From the NCBI GenBank assembly GCA_032622095.1, contig CP136065.1, positions 115,547,195 through 115,611,194 on the forward strand: a stretch of DNA of 64,000 nucleotides. Reading direction: 5' to 3'. Below the pieces are notes generated by a model, which was not told where the DNA came from, did not search any database, and saw only the letters and a program-made list of their open reading frames with translations. Each line of letters starts with the position of its first letter. The stretch's first letter is position 1. The position numbers and the translations under genes are program-made. The DNA comes from Siphonodentalium dalli (lineage: Eukaryota > Mollusca > Scaphopoda > Gadilida > Siphonodentaliidae). Positions 47,101-60,529 of the stretch are shown piece after piece.

Positions 47101-48430
47101 GCCCATATATTTGATGTTCCGAATAGTCGTTATAAGTAGAAATGTTGACACTGTGTTTTCAAATAATCCAGATTCGTAGCAATTTAATTTCTTTTTAATT
47201 AATTTCCAGATAGTCCCTCGTAATAAGTGGACATCGTGTTGGATCCTGCAGTAGATACTGCTTAGTTGGAACATTTCGGGCTGAACTGATTGTGGTAGTA
47301 GATTATTGGCAACATGTTTAATAGGTCTGTCATCGTTAGCTCACAACCGAAGTGTTGTTTCGGCTTTCCTCTGAGCAGAACTTAAATTTCGACAATTTTT
47401 GGTGGCCATTTTGGTAGCCATCTTAGCATTTTGAATCGTGATTGGCTACTCATACCCACAAAAAACATTGATTTCAATCAATGATGTGTATTGGTGCCGA
47501 ATTGGCGTTTTGTCGAATGGGTTTTCGTGAATAACTACATATTTGCCATTTTCATTATTATTGGCGACCATGTTGGACGCCATCTTGAATTCTGTATTTT
47601 CCCCAAAGCGGATTTTAGCGGATTTTGGATATGTTATACACGAGATTCTCCCGCGTCGAATGACAACAAAACCGTTTCTTTACCAATTCCTTCTGGGTCT
47701 AACCCTCTGACGACCATTCTAAATATCTGCCATTTTCCATATTTTGACCGCCATTTTGGCAGCCATTTTAAGACAAAGCGCCAATTTGGGTTTCATTGAA
47801 TTGGAGTAATTATAGATAATGGTATGCCCAACTTACATTGTACAGTTCTGTCCATTTCTTGTTGATATACGACTGGAATCCCAATGGCGATTTTTGTGGA
47901 ATTTTATACCGCGTTCTGTAAAATCAAATTTTTGAGGGTGTATATGAGTCTGGGACCCCATTTATGGTATCTTTCATTGCTCCAATGATGAATTAACATG
48001 AATATGACTAATCAATGTCGCCAGTCTGAACCATTATCAAACAACAGGAATTGATCTTTTTTAAGATATTAGGCAAAAGTTTCAAATTTTCGAATTTAGG
48101 CCACCATTTTGGCAGCCATCTGGGGCGAGGGGTTCCATTTTTTTCTATAGATATGTGGCATAATACTTTACCTTCGCAAAAATGTATACATTTGTATTAA
48201 TATGGCAAAATTTGTTCTCATTATGTCGAATTAATCTCAGTCAGAATCTCTTTTGACTAAAGGCGGCCATTTTGGACGCCATCTTGGATCCTGGATTTTG
48301 CCCAAAGCGGATGGTAGCGGATTTTGGATATTTTGTAGCAGAGATTCTCCCGCGTTGAATGACACCGAGATCGCTTCTATACCAATTTATTCTGGGTTGA
48401 CCCCTTTTTTTGCGTACCACGACCACACTA
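44108..48430. mobile_element. 4.3-kb long-inverted-repeat (foldback) element
   Basis: The outer ends are TAGTGTGGTCGT and its inverse ACGACCACACTA. The left arm, about 44108-44830, recurs inverted at 47720-48430 (about 700 bp). A further inverted copy of the terminal ~160 bp lies at 47536-47719, just inside the right arm. Shared landmarks are ATCCAAAATCCGCTAAAATC, GGAGAATCTCGTGTATAACA, CAAGATGGCGTCC and GACCCCATTTATGGTATCTT. The element interrupts another repeat whose intact relative shows CAAAAAGGGCGTAT. The A-run here (4+4 against 5) fits a 3-bp target duplication. No transposase was recognised in the 2.7-kb middle; its open frames match nothing I know. Confidence 0.7.
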
Positions 48431-48839
48431 AAAAGGGCGTATACAAATATTTGATTCGAGTCGAGGAACCCGGTCGACCAAAGCTCAGAGTGATCAGATA
48501 TCGATATTTCAAATCTATTATTTTTCACCACCAATGATTTTATGTGGCCCATTAAAAGTCGACGAGAAGACGGTCTCGAACCAAATTGCGGATGAAGATG
48601 GATAACTCTAAAATCAAGTGGCTTTTTTGTGTCACATATTTGACAAACCGGCAAAAATTCGTTGAACAAAATGTTGATCAAAAACAGGTTTTGGGCAATT
48701 TATACTATATTTGACAGTGGTTAGCATTATTTTTGGGCAATTAATCGATTCTGATAACTGAAGCGACATTTAAAATTTTGTTGTTATTGTTGGAATCTGA
48801 TGATATGGGGACAATCGAATCGGATTGAGTACCTTTAAC

Positions 48840-49180
48840 ATACCATACATAGCTTATCCCTCATCCGATCATCACCAAACTTCACATGGATCCTCGGTGT
48901 GACCTCTCGATTGGTGCCTACAATTTTTTCCCGAATTTTGTAAAAACATGGCTGCCAGCGGCCATCTTGGATTTTACTCTTTGTATGACCAAATCCTTTA
49001 GCACACCTTCCAGGTCACAGTTCTCATTCAAACGTCACTAAACTTCATATGGATCTTCGAGGTGACCTCTAGTTGGGAGCCTCCCCTTTCCCCAAAAAAT
49101 TCGTTTAAAACAAACATGGCCACCAGCAGCCATCTTGGATTTCCAATGTCAATCCATCAGCATACCCTACACCCAACATT
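48840..49180 (+). repeat. Old 160-bp-type monomers
   Basis: Two diverged units carry AAAACATGGCTGCCAGCGGC, CATCTTGGATTTTACTCTTT and CTCTAGTTGGGAGCC. They resemble the relics at 5040-5550 and 7500-7620 more than the young arrays. Confidence 0.6.
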
Positions 49181-49199
49181 TAATGGAGAATTGTTTTTG

Positions 49200-49813
49200 A
49201 AACATTACAGTCTTGTTGGTAAATAAAAAGTAGGAATGCTTCTATAATCATGATACGGAACAAGGATCGGATAAGATCAGGAAAACTGAGTAAAATAGTC
49301 ATTTGAAGCAGTTTGGAAGGGGTGGGTCCGTATCCCAGAATCGGAAAAAAAAATAAAAATTAGGGGTTGGTGGGTACCTGTTTGAATTTGGCGGGAACGT
49401 TGGCGAATTCCGCCTTTTGCCAGCATATATCGATGGTAGGCTGTGTTCCTCTGCATGTAGTACATATTACGCTATATACCGTCGCCACGAGTAAACCATT
49501 TGCTCTAAACCTTAAGAAATCGCACCAGAGTTGGCCGTTGTTACCCCATATTACACTATCGTCAGCAAAATTGTATCTCCATGTTTGATTTTTTTGAGTA
49601 TTTTTCCACTTTTGGTATTTGTTGGAATTTGCCAATTTGAACCCACGGAACACGAGATCTCCGTTGGTCAGGTTGCTTTTTAATATAGTTCTTGGAATAT
49701 ATTAGTGATTTTACATCTATTATACATTGATTTCATAATTATGTGTTCTTTACATGATCAGTGTTCTGACTTACCCCGGTCGATTCCAATTTGCCCATAG
49801 TTTCAAACAACCC
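49200..49813. other. Unassigned stretch
   Basis: No gene or clear repeat is recognised. Several overlapping open frames of 60-100 codons on both strands between 49277 and 49653 show no family motif. Confidence 0.35.
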
Positions 49814-49995
49814 GGGGCATGTTGGAACGAATTTATTTTCTACTTTTCCTATGTAAAAGCGAAAGAGATCATATATAATGATATGCCAAATTTAAAGTCT
49901 TTGATATACTTAATGATAATAGTTGAAAAAAGGAAGGGGCCATGCTCACATTTCCCTGTATGTGTGATTGAATAAAAAACGTTCCAACATGCCCC
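49814..49995. mobile_element. Short MITE with 16-bp inverted ends
   Basis: GGGGCATGTTGGAACG at 49814 is mirrored by CGTTCCAACATGCCCC ending at 49995. The 150-bp AT-rich interior has no coding capacity. No target duplication is evident. Confidence 0.65.
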
Positions 49996-49999
49996 GCTC

Positions 50000-51403
50000 T
50001 CCCCTACATGTATAAATCGAAGACACGTGTACGGATAAGCTTCTATCAATTAATATAAATTTTGTTTATAATTTCTTATCACATTCTTGGGACTGTATTA
50101 TGGGCTATATATATGTTTTAGAACTGAAATCAGACCAAAACGTGCCTTTACAGAAAATAATATAGAAAATCTTCAGTTTTATCTGTATTTTATTAACACA
50201 AAAATCTATGAGTATATAACTTGTCCTGAAATCGCGGGATAGTGGCCCAGAAGAGATGCACTATCTTTAAACAGTAAGCTTATTTATTTTGATACAATAC
50301 GACACGATACAACCATGTGCACATTGTCTATAGCTAGTTCAACCTGAACACTATCGAAAATCGTATTATATGAAACAATGGAATAAAGCAGTGAACACGT
50401 GTGACTTTAAATCAAGCCGTTCATCACTGGTCAATCACGCACACATTTCACTCGATTCATCCCCAAATGCAGTACACAGTTCATGAGCCCATTCATCACA
50501 CTGGGCGCAAAGAACCCATTTCTCGTCTGCCTTTGAATCTTCCCAGTCTTTCTTCTCCGCATACCAAACGGTTCCACTTTGAAGTTTGCTTAGTCGTATA
50601 CTCTGAAATATATATAATACATAAATAAATTATACCGGTCGATAATTAATATTTTTGCCAAATAATCGAAACAAACATTGTTATGTTACAGGTGATAAAG
50701 GTACTCAATTTCAACTTCTATACTGTCTATATTCATATGTAATTTCAGTCTGAAGTGTCAATGTTTCTTAGATTGAGGGGGTGCGCCATGAAGTCGTAAC
50801 GTCCCTGCAATGAATACAATATACACATGGACGTGATCCAGTGGGAACGTAATCCAATGGGAACGGCGATATGACCTCTTGCAGTGTGGCGATATAGGAT
50901 TCGATTCATCGGCAGTACATTACTGTATTTTATCTGTTAAATTGTTAATTTTCAGTTTTAATAACGGAAAATTAATTTTCACTATCCATTATATATATTT
51001 ATTTATTACACGATCCTACCATTATTCCATTCAATAAACCCATTCTATAAATTGTGATATTAAACGTTCGTTTAATAACAGGAAATAGTGCCAGGTGACC
51101 TTTGACATCCGGTTTACCGTCTTTTAACATTCCGTACGCTACGTCTCAAAAATACTATGACTTCCAATATTTTTCCAACAAACTATCATGACTGAAGAAT
51201 TTGAAAAGTTATGTTATTAAATATACGCCATTAAAAGCGGCAAATAGTCTTTATTTATCTGGGACTATTTCTTTACGCGGGCAAACAACGAATAGTTACG
51301 TGAAACGTCATCGCTTGTCTTATAGAAGCCGATGTTAGTTTCTCGTTCCATTTGTTGATTTAAGTATGTTTTGTCGATGTTTTGGATCATGTAATAAATT
51401 GAA
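50000..51403. other. Unassigned intergenic sequence
   Basis: No gene, RNA or recognisable repeat family could be supported here. Confidence 0.4.
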
Positions 51404-51546
51404 TCTACAACTCGTTCCCAGTTTATAGCGGAAATTACAAAACTCGTCCAGTAAATTAGGTCTGGACCTCGCCAAAGGCTCGGTCCAGACCTAATTTACT
51501 GGACTCGTTTTGTAAATTCCGCTATAAACTGGGGACTCGTTGTAGA
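51404..51546. repeat. 143-bp near-perfect palindrome
   Basis: Arms of about 65 bp contain CCAGTTTATAGCGGAA, CAAAACTCGTCCAGTAAATT and GGTCTGGACC with a short centre at CTCGCCAAAGGCTCG. The right arm has one extra G in its GGGGAC. It may be a miniature foldback element. Confidence 0.85.
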
Positions 51547-51579
51547 TCCTCTATATCTAGAGTAAATATGGCCTACTTG

Positions 51580-52548
51580 TAATGGACCAAAATTCGTTTT
51601 GGGGAAAATCTAGAATGCAAGTTTGCGGTCGATAATAATGGTAATCACAAATAGGCATAATTATTTATGAAATTCCGACAAACGCAAATTCGGCACCAAT
51701 ACACATCACTGATTGCAACCAGTATGGTGTGTTTTTGGAAGGTGTGAGTGGCAGAGCACGATTCGACATTTGAAGATGGCTACAAAAATGGCCGCCGAAA
51801 ATTGTCAAATTTTAAGTTCAGCTCAGAGGCACACCGAAACAACATTTCGGCTGAGTGTTATCGGTGACAAACTCATTAAGCATGTAGCCAATACTATTTG
51901 CCCTCACAATAATTCCCACCTAACTGCGTAGAATTGTTCCAACGAGGCAGTATCTACTGAAGGACCAAACAAGATGCCCACTTACTTTGGGGGACTACCT
52001 GGACAGTACGTATAGAGATAATTCAGATTGCTTACGAATCTGTACAATATTACAACCACAGTGCCAATTTCTACGTATAACCACGATATTCTGAACGATT
52101 CCAGCAAATATATGGGATCCGTAAGGTACATAGGCAATGGCATTAGGCCGTAATGGGTCATCCAGCGATGGAGAAGCTGGAAAAGACGGAAATGAGCACA
52201 CAACCTGGTGTACCCGCAAAGCGATGGTAGCATACTTTGTGTATGTGGTCACGTGTGTCAGTTAAGTAGGGAGTTCTAAGTTTGTTCTTAAAGCTATATA
52301 TAGCATTATGTTATAGCATCATAAAGAAATATCATTTGTATATATTTCACAAAAGTGTCTCCCTAAAAATCGAATCAATCTCAGTGTCTCTTTTAACTAA
52401 CGGCGGCCATGTTGGATGCCATCATGGATCCTCGATATATTTTGGATATATTATTCCTGGGATCTCCCCACGTCGAATGATAAAAACATCGCTTCTTTAC
52501 CAATTTCTTCTTGGTCAACACCCTTGTTCGCGTATCACGACCATACTA
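51580..52548. mobile_element. Partial, inverted copy of the foldback family
   Basis: 51590-52140 is the inverse of about 46980-47600 inside the 4.3-kb element, sharing CGGCACCAATACACATCA, GCTACAAAAATGGCCGCC and AGATTGCTTACGAATCTG-like stretches. It then runs to a terminal segment at 52380-52548 that ends in CACGACCATACTA, equivalent to the outer end of the 4.3-kb element. It is a deleted or rearranged second copy. Confidence 0.65.
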
Positions 52549-52835
52549 ATATGCCTAGCATGTAGTCTATGTGACGTACGTAGGGCTATTTTAAAGTATA
52601 AATTATAATTAGGCCTATATAATACTGAATGGCGTTGAACCATGGCAGTTTCACAGTCGGGCAGCGAAAACATGAACACGTGTTTTCTCTCTATATATGC
52701 AGCGACAGATACGTTACAAAACGTTATAGAAAAATTAACACATAATGTGAACAAGAAAACCATAGTCAGAAATGGTAACGCCACCAAGATCATATTATTA
52801 GCCATAAATATAAATTATAATATAATTATAATATA

Positions 52836-52890
52836 AAATATTATTCATTAGTTAGCGCTAATATAGGCGCTAACTAATGAATAATATTAT
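52836..52890. repeat. Short palindrome
   Basis: ATTATTCATTAGTTAGCGC and its inverse are separated by 8 bases. Confidence 0.8.
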
Positions 52891-53488
52891 TTGATTGACT
52901 TGTTAAATAACATCTAATAAATATTCATCTTATTCACAACTTAGAGGACTCCTTCTGGCACACGAGAATATTTATCGCCGTTTGATTTGCACCAAATGAA
53001 CTCGGCGCATATATAATTGATAGAACAGACCTCTATTGTGATGATCGTGTCGTTATTTGTTTAAAATACGTATCAATTGACATATACGCACCCGTTCCCT
53101 CATTAAAATATACATATATCGCACATTTTAGGGGAACTCCGCGAATTCGGGGACTTCCGCAAAGCGACATCCACAAATAGGGACCTACTGCAAAATGTCG
53201 CACCCAACGCAATTTGTAAACAAATACGACATGCGTTTTGAGCTTTAATTAAATGAAAGAAGCAATGCTAGTATGCTACATAAACTATTTGTCATGGACT
53301 CAGCCAGTGTGCCATATATATGTGTCAACTAAGGTCGCTTTGTGTGGTAAAAGTGAAAAGTGAAAGTGGAAATTCGGAAAACCTATTGAAAATGAAAGTA
53401 GCCTACAATTTTGGGAATTCCGCGGCAGATTGCAGTGAATCTATACTATTGAAAGTGAATGTACGATTCCTCGAATTCTATCAGATAT

Positions 53489-53560
53489 CGCGACACTGCT
53501 CGTTTTCGTGATCATAGGTTATATAGGGCCTATATGACCACGAAAACGAGTCGAGTCGCG
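53489..53560. repeat. Short palindrome
   Basis: CTCGTTTTCGTGATCATAGG-type left arm and CCTATATGACCACGAAAACG-type right arm form an imperfect 28-bp stem around TTATATAGGG. Confidence 0.7.
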
Positions 53561-54740
53561 ATACATCCATCGGTACAAACACATTGTGTATACGATACAA
53601 TTTTGACTTGATCACCAGAAAATAAAAGATAGCGGTTACTCCAAGTCTCCAACAGAACAGACATGCGCACTCCAATTAAAATTACCCATAATTCACTTCA
53701 CTACACCAGGGGCTCCCAATGGGTTATACATTATTTTCAGGTTATCAGATTATTTATATTTTCAACAACATATTATTACACCGGTGACTTTAAGTTTACA
53801 ATTTCAGCCTGTCCTGACTCTATCGGTATGTTTGAGTTATATTTTCAAGAACATATTATTTACGGTGGCGTTAACTTTACAATTTCAGCATTTACGTGAT
53901 TCTATCGGTACGATTGAGCAAGGTACAAAAAACCTTCTCCCACAACGCATTCGCTCAGTACACCACAGATTATCAAAAAATGAAAAACAACTTACACCAC
54001 ATGTGGCGTAATAACGGACGAACTGCATGTTCATGGATAATTCCATGTCCATTTGTCACTTTTACCATTGAATCCAGTGTTCACATCAGTTCGTGGAAGT
54101 ATGGTATGTGACTTGCTTGGTTTTGTTTCCTGGAAATGTATATATACCCCATTCAGTATACGCCTTCACGGGCATGGCGGAATATGCATTTTTGCTATAA
54201 GTAGAAAACTAAGAATGGAGTATATGTGTTAACGCATTGGATGTACTGATGTTGTCGATGCCGAATACCGACGGGTGCTTAATCGCGGAACACCTGCTTA
54301 GGCGAAGAACCACCAACATCAAGTAGGCCAGTATGGTAACATATCTGTCGCAAAGAAAAATGTTAGTGAGAACTTCATACGGTCATATATGTGGTTATCT
54401 TTTATTAAAAGGGAAACCACTTCAGGTACATGTCTACTGAATATCTGTCTAAATTAATTTGCACTGGTTTTTAAGGACAATTTTTTTTTTGCGATTTTGT
54501 TTTAGCTATTGGTCCACATTAACTTAGAATGGCTCAAATATCTCCTTAATTGGAGGTTTGTGATCGAATTTTTACAACTAAACTTGTGGTAATTATAAAA
54601 TGATTCTCCTATACAACTACAAGATTTAAAAAAAAAATAACCGACGATTTGAGATTATCGAACTCGAAAAGTCACCACACATTAAAACCGTCCAGCGTCT
54701 TAGTGCACACGGCTATCGGATATGACGTCGTACGTACACT
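53561..54740. other. Unassigned intergenic sequence
   Basis: There is a short direct repetition of a TTACAATTTCAGC unit around 53797 and 53877. No gene is supported. Confidence 0.4.
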
Positions 54741-54751
54741 GGGATACCCAT

Positions 54752-56936
54752 GTGACGGTAATGACGCGTGACGGTAATGACGATTTTGAAGTATTTTCGA
54801 ATTTTTTTCCAATTTAATAGGGAATGTGACAAAAATTGGTCAAACTTGACTAAACACATACATAATATGATAGAATAAGCCATTGTCTAGAGCTTCAGTA
54901 GACCTCGGTATAGTAGAAATCCGCGTGACGGTAATGATATTTAATAAACGTACGCTGATGGGTGGTCTTACCTTTGGTTTTCTCTATCACTCAACTTTCA
55001 TTGCCAACTGTTCAGCTCATTGCTATTGATTAGTCAGATGAATGAACTTTGGAAATAGATCCATCAATCTTCCACCTTCATCTTGAAACTTCATAAAACT
55101 AGCTTTAAATGCCCGCGTGACGGTAATGACGGGTGTGCGCGGATGTCGATTTTTGAGATTTTGAACCAGCAGAACAAAAAGCGCATAATTATATCATTGG
55201 AACATCTCCTGAATACGGGATATGAAGATCACCCATTGTATCCGGAAATGTATTTGCTAACCAATAAAACTATATATCTCTCTTCTTATAATTTCGCTTT
55301 TTAAAAATCGTGTGGTGGGTGAGAGACAGCTCATTTTAGTGATTATGGGGTATTTCACCCCAAAATCCGATTCCGTTTCTGGATGTCGCGAGAATTATTT
55401 ATCTCGTATATTTTAAGGAGACCAACTCAGCTATATATGTAAGAGTCGTGGCATCCACATAATATGAAATGATGTTTGTTGTAGAGATAAAAAGTTCATC
55501 AAGACATGATTTGGCATCTTTACCGTAGAACTACCCGGGTGTGTGATCATTGACCTGTGCCCAAGATATGCGCAAACGCACAATAATGATAAATTTAATT
55601 AAAATCGAAAAATGTCGACGAAAATGTTCTAGGGGAGACCCGGGCAAAGCGGATCGCCCGGGCAAAGCCGATCGATCACCTTTATTATTTCAATACTATC
55701 AAATTATTCCTTGTCTATTCGTATTTTAGAATAAAGTCATTTCGTGTTGGGTTAGTTTTGATACATTTCCACAGAGAACAAGGTATAGTAAAATTTTGTA
55801 GCCCAGTAGAAAATTTTCGTCGAAATTGTACGATTTTACCAAATTCATAATTAAATATTGTGCGTTTGCGCATATCTATTGCGCAGGTCGATGATCACAT
55901 ATATACGCATCTACCCGAATAAATGTTGTCGGTGTCTTAGGCAATACATGACAATATGTCAATTTGCTAAATTCGATAGGACACCCGCGTAATGCCCCGG
56001 ACTGTAAAAAGATGTGATGTGGGCAAAGCGGACCGGGCAAAGCGGATCATTCATAATATGACTAACTTCCGGTAGCCTACACATGCGTAGATTAAGTGAA
56101 TTTAGACAATTTTATTAAGATGGGTCGACAAAACTCGTGCCTTGTCGGAGCATGTCCATAATTGAAAAATTGGAATGTTTGAAAAAATGCGATTTTAATT
56201 ATTTGCAAAAAATATGTATAATTGTCATAAATAAAACTGAAAAGTATACGATTAGTTGAGTAGCATTGCATTTTCAGAAGGATTCGTTTGCTGATCCGCT
56301 TTGCCGATGTGGTGATCCGATTTGCCAGACGGCCGGGTAAAGCGGATCAAAATTAAAAATCACCATAGCAACCAAACCAATAGATGCATCCTACGTCAAA
56401 TGTTATGCGATCATGGTTAGAAACTGACAGTGCTAATATTCTGATTGCCGGTTGCATTGCGTACAAGAAAACCTTACGTGATCCGCTTTGCCCGGGTCTC
56501 CCCTACTGGGCTACACAATTTTGGTATACCTATAGCGCTGCAGCATGGTTCTCTGTGGAAATGTATAAAAACTAACCAAACACGAAACGACCTTATACTA
56601 TATAATACGGATAGAATCAGAATAGTTTGCTGGTATTTAAATAATAAAGGTGATCGGCTTTGTCCGGGCGATCCGCTTTGCCCGGGTCTCCCCTTTATAT
56701 ACGCCGCTTCTATATACGCGCCTGCTTCATGTTAATAGTAGTACAATGGGGACAAGGCGAACTGTAGATATTTCCCGTTTTACCATCGCTCGGGAATCGG
56801 ACAAATTTAGCCCATTTATCCAGATTTATCCGAGTAATATGCTCCAGATGAGTAACAAGAATATATTTCTCCATTCGACCATGAGTCTATACAGATCTGT
56901 ACACAAGTGTACACCCACTTCGTGGCGGTAATGACC
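54752..56936 (+). repeat. Dispersed direct copies of GTGACGGTAATGACG
   Basis: The 15-mer occurs at 54752, 54768, 54925 (last bases changed) and 55117, with a variant GTGGCGGTAATGACC at 56922, all in the same orientation. The first two are in tandem. They bracket the nested foldback at 55535-56695. The meaning is unknown. Confidence 0.6.
55535..56695. mobile_element. Nested foldback element built on GGGCAAAGCGGATC
   Basis: 55632-55815 (AGGGGAGACCCGGGC at its left, GTAGCCCAGTAG at its right) recurs inverted at 56505-56695, giving arms of about 180 bp. Around the left arm, 55535-55631 and 55816-55920 are themselves inverse copies (GATATGCGCAAACGCACAAT, GTCGACGAAAAT). Ten copies of the word GGGCAAAGCGGATC or close variants occur: + at 55642, 55660, 56021, 56034 and 56335; - at 56293, 56314, 56480, 56652 and 56670. 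No transposase is seen. Confidence 0.75.
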
Positions 56937-57320
56937 TGACCTCGATTATAATACTGAGCGCTGATTGGCTGTTTCTACTATGGCAGACTGGCAGTCATCC
57001 ATGGAAAGGTCATGCAGGTCGTAATGAATATTAAAATGAGGAGCTGTGTGAATGGTAAAAAAAAAATTAGAATTATTGACAGATTTTTCCTCTATAAAAA
57101 TTGTTTACTGACGATGTGTTGATATGTATGAGTAAATAAATTATTAGCCGACATGTAATGATTTTATGATTTCACACGTGGTGATGAATTATAATATGTG
57201 TGCATGGAACGTCTTTGTCTCAGAAGGTGCGCATAGAGTATAGGCTAATAAAAATTAGCTGAAATCATAAAATCATTTTTCCTGTTATGACTCCCAGAAT
57301 GCAACATAATTCAAACAACA

Positions 57321-57390
57321 GTTTTTTTTCAATGGAAGGGGAATAACTCTATATCTAAATATATAGTGTTATTCCTCTTTCATTGAAAAC
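57321..57390. repeat. Short palindrome
   Basis: CAATGGAAGGGGAATAACTC (left) pairs with the segment containing GTTATTCCTCTTTCATTG (right), around an ATATCTAAATATAT loop. Confidence 0.75.
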
Positions 57391-57716
57391 AATATAGGCC
57401 TACTTTGTGCAGATACTTAATTGAGCAGAGAACAGACATCTTTATCTCAACAAAAACAACATGTTCACATTTTATTACATCGAATAAGTTGAAAATACAA
57501 TTTTTTGGAGCTTGCTCTTTCAAATGGTATATAATATTATATGGCATATATTTGATATGTTATCTGGGGAGGGGTCGAACATTAAGTGGGCCTTTAAACC
57601 GCGGAACGGGGGCTACGTGAATCCAATATGGCCGCGACTCTGTTAATTGTCGCTTATTGAGTGTTTGCCGACGTACAATAGGACCCGCACGTTAACACAA
57701 TATACTTACCGTTTTC

Positions 57717-57922
57717 TTTACAGCAACCAAAAAAGTTAGAGGAGACATTGCTTTAGGGAAGAAAATTAGTTGGGTAAAGTCCTGGAGGTGGGGGGGGGGG
57801 GTGGGGGGGGGGGGGGGTACAATGAGCGTTGATCGATAGCCTGGACTACATGCATTATATACCGTTCCGGTAACTGCTACAAACACAGCCGCAGCTATCA
57901 GCACGCTGATTTTCCAGTCCAT
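57717..57922 (-). CDS. Possible first exon with signal peptide (uncertain)
   Basis: On the minus strand an ATG at 57922 opens a frame beginning MDWKISVLIAAAVFVAVTGT, which looks like a cleavable signal peptide. VYNACSPGYRS and a proline run encoded by the poly-G tract at 57790-57817 come next. The frame reaches a good donor (AAACG|GTAAGT) at 57716. No continuing exon was found, and I recognise no family. The poly-G run could be a simple insertion into noncoding DNA. It is divergent from FOXK, about 320 bp away. Confidence 0.2.
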
Positions 57923-58187
57923 TTCATTTGCATATATAATTTACCACACGTTAAATTACCAGTAATGTCATGACCTGAACGACCCTCGATTATGACGTTT
58001 AGTACATCAAGAGCCATGTAGGTCGGCTCTTTATAACGTTTAATCGCCACTAAAAAGTTTGGGATAATAAGAATTAAATTTACTGTATTTACAAACAACC
58101 CAAATTGGCAGGTGCCCTCGATTTTGAAGCTGTCATTCATGACTAGCTACGTAGTTTAGCACGCGGTCTGTGTTGCATTGTGGGTAA

Positions 58188-60520
<2,333 letters not shown>

Positions 60521-60529
60521 TAGTCTTGC

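Noticed and set aside
57898-58140. 80-codon frame upstream of FOXK on the minus strand
   Set aside because: No motif, and it overlaps the signal-peptide candidate in another frame; likely promoter or 5' UTR sequence.
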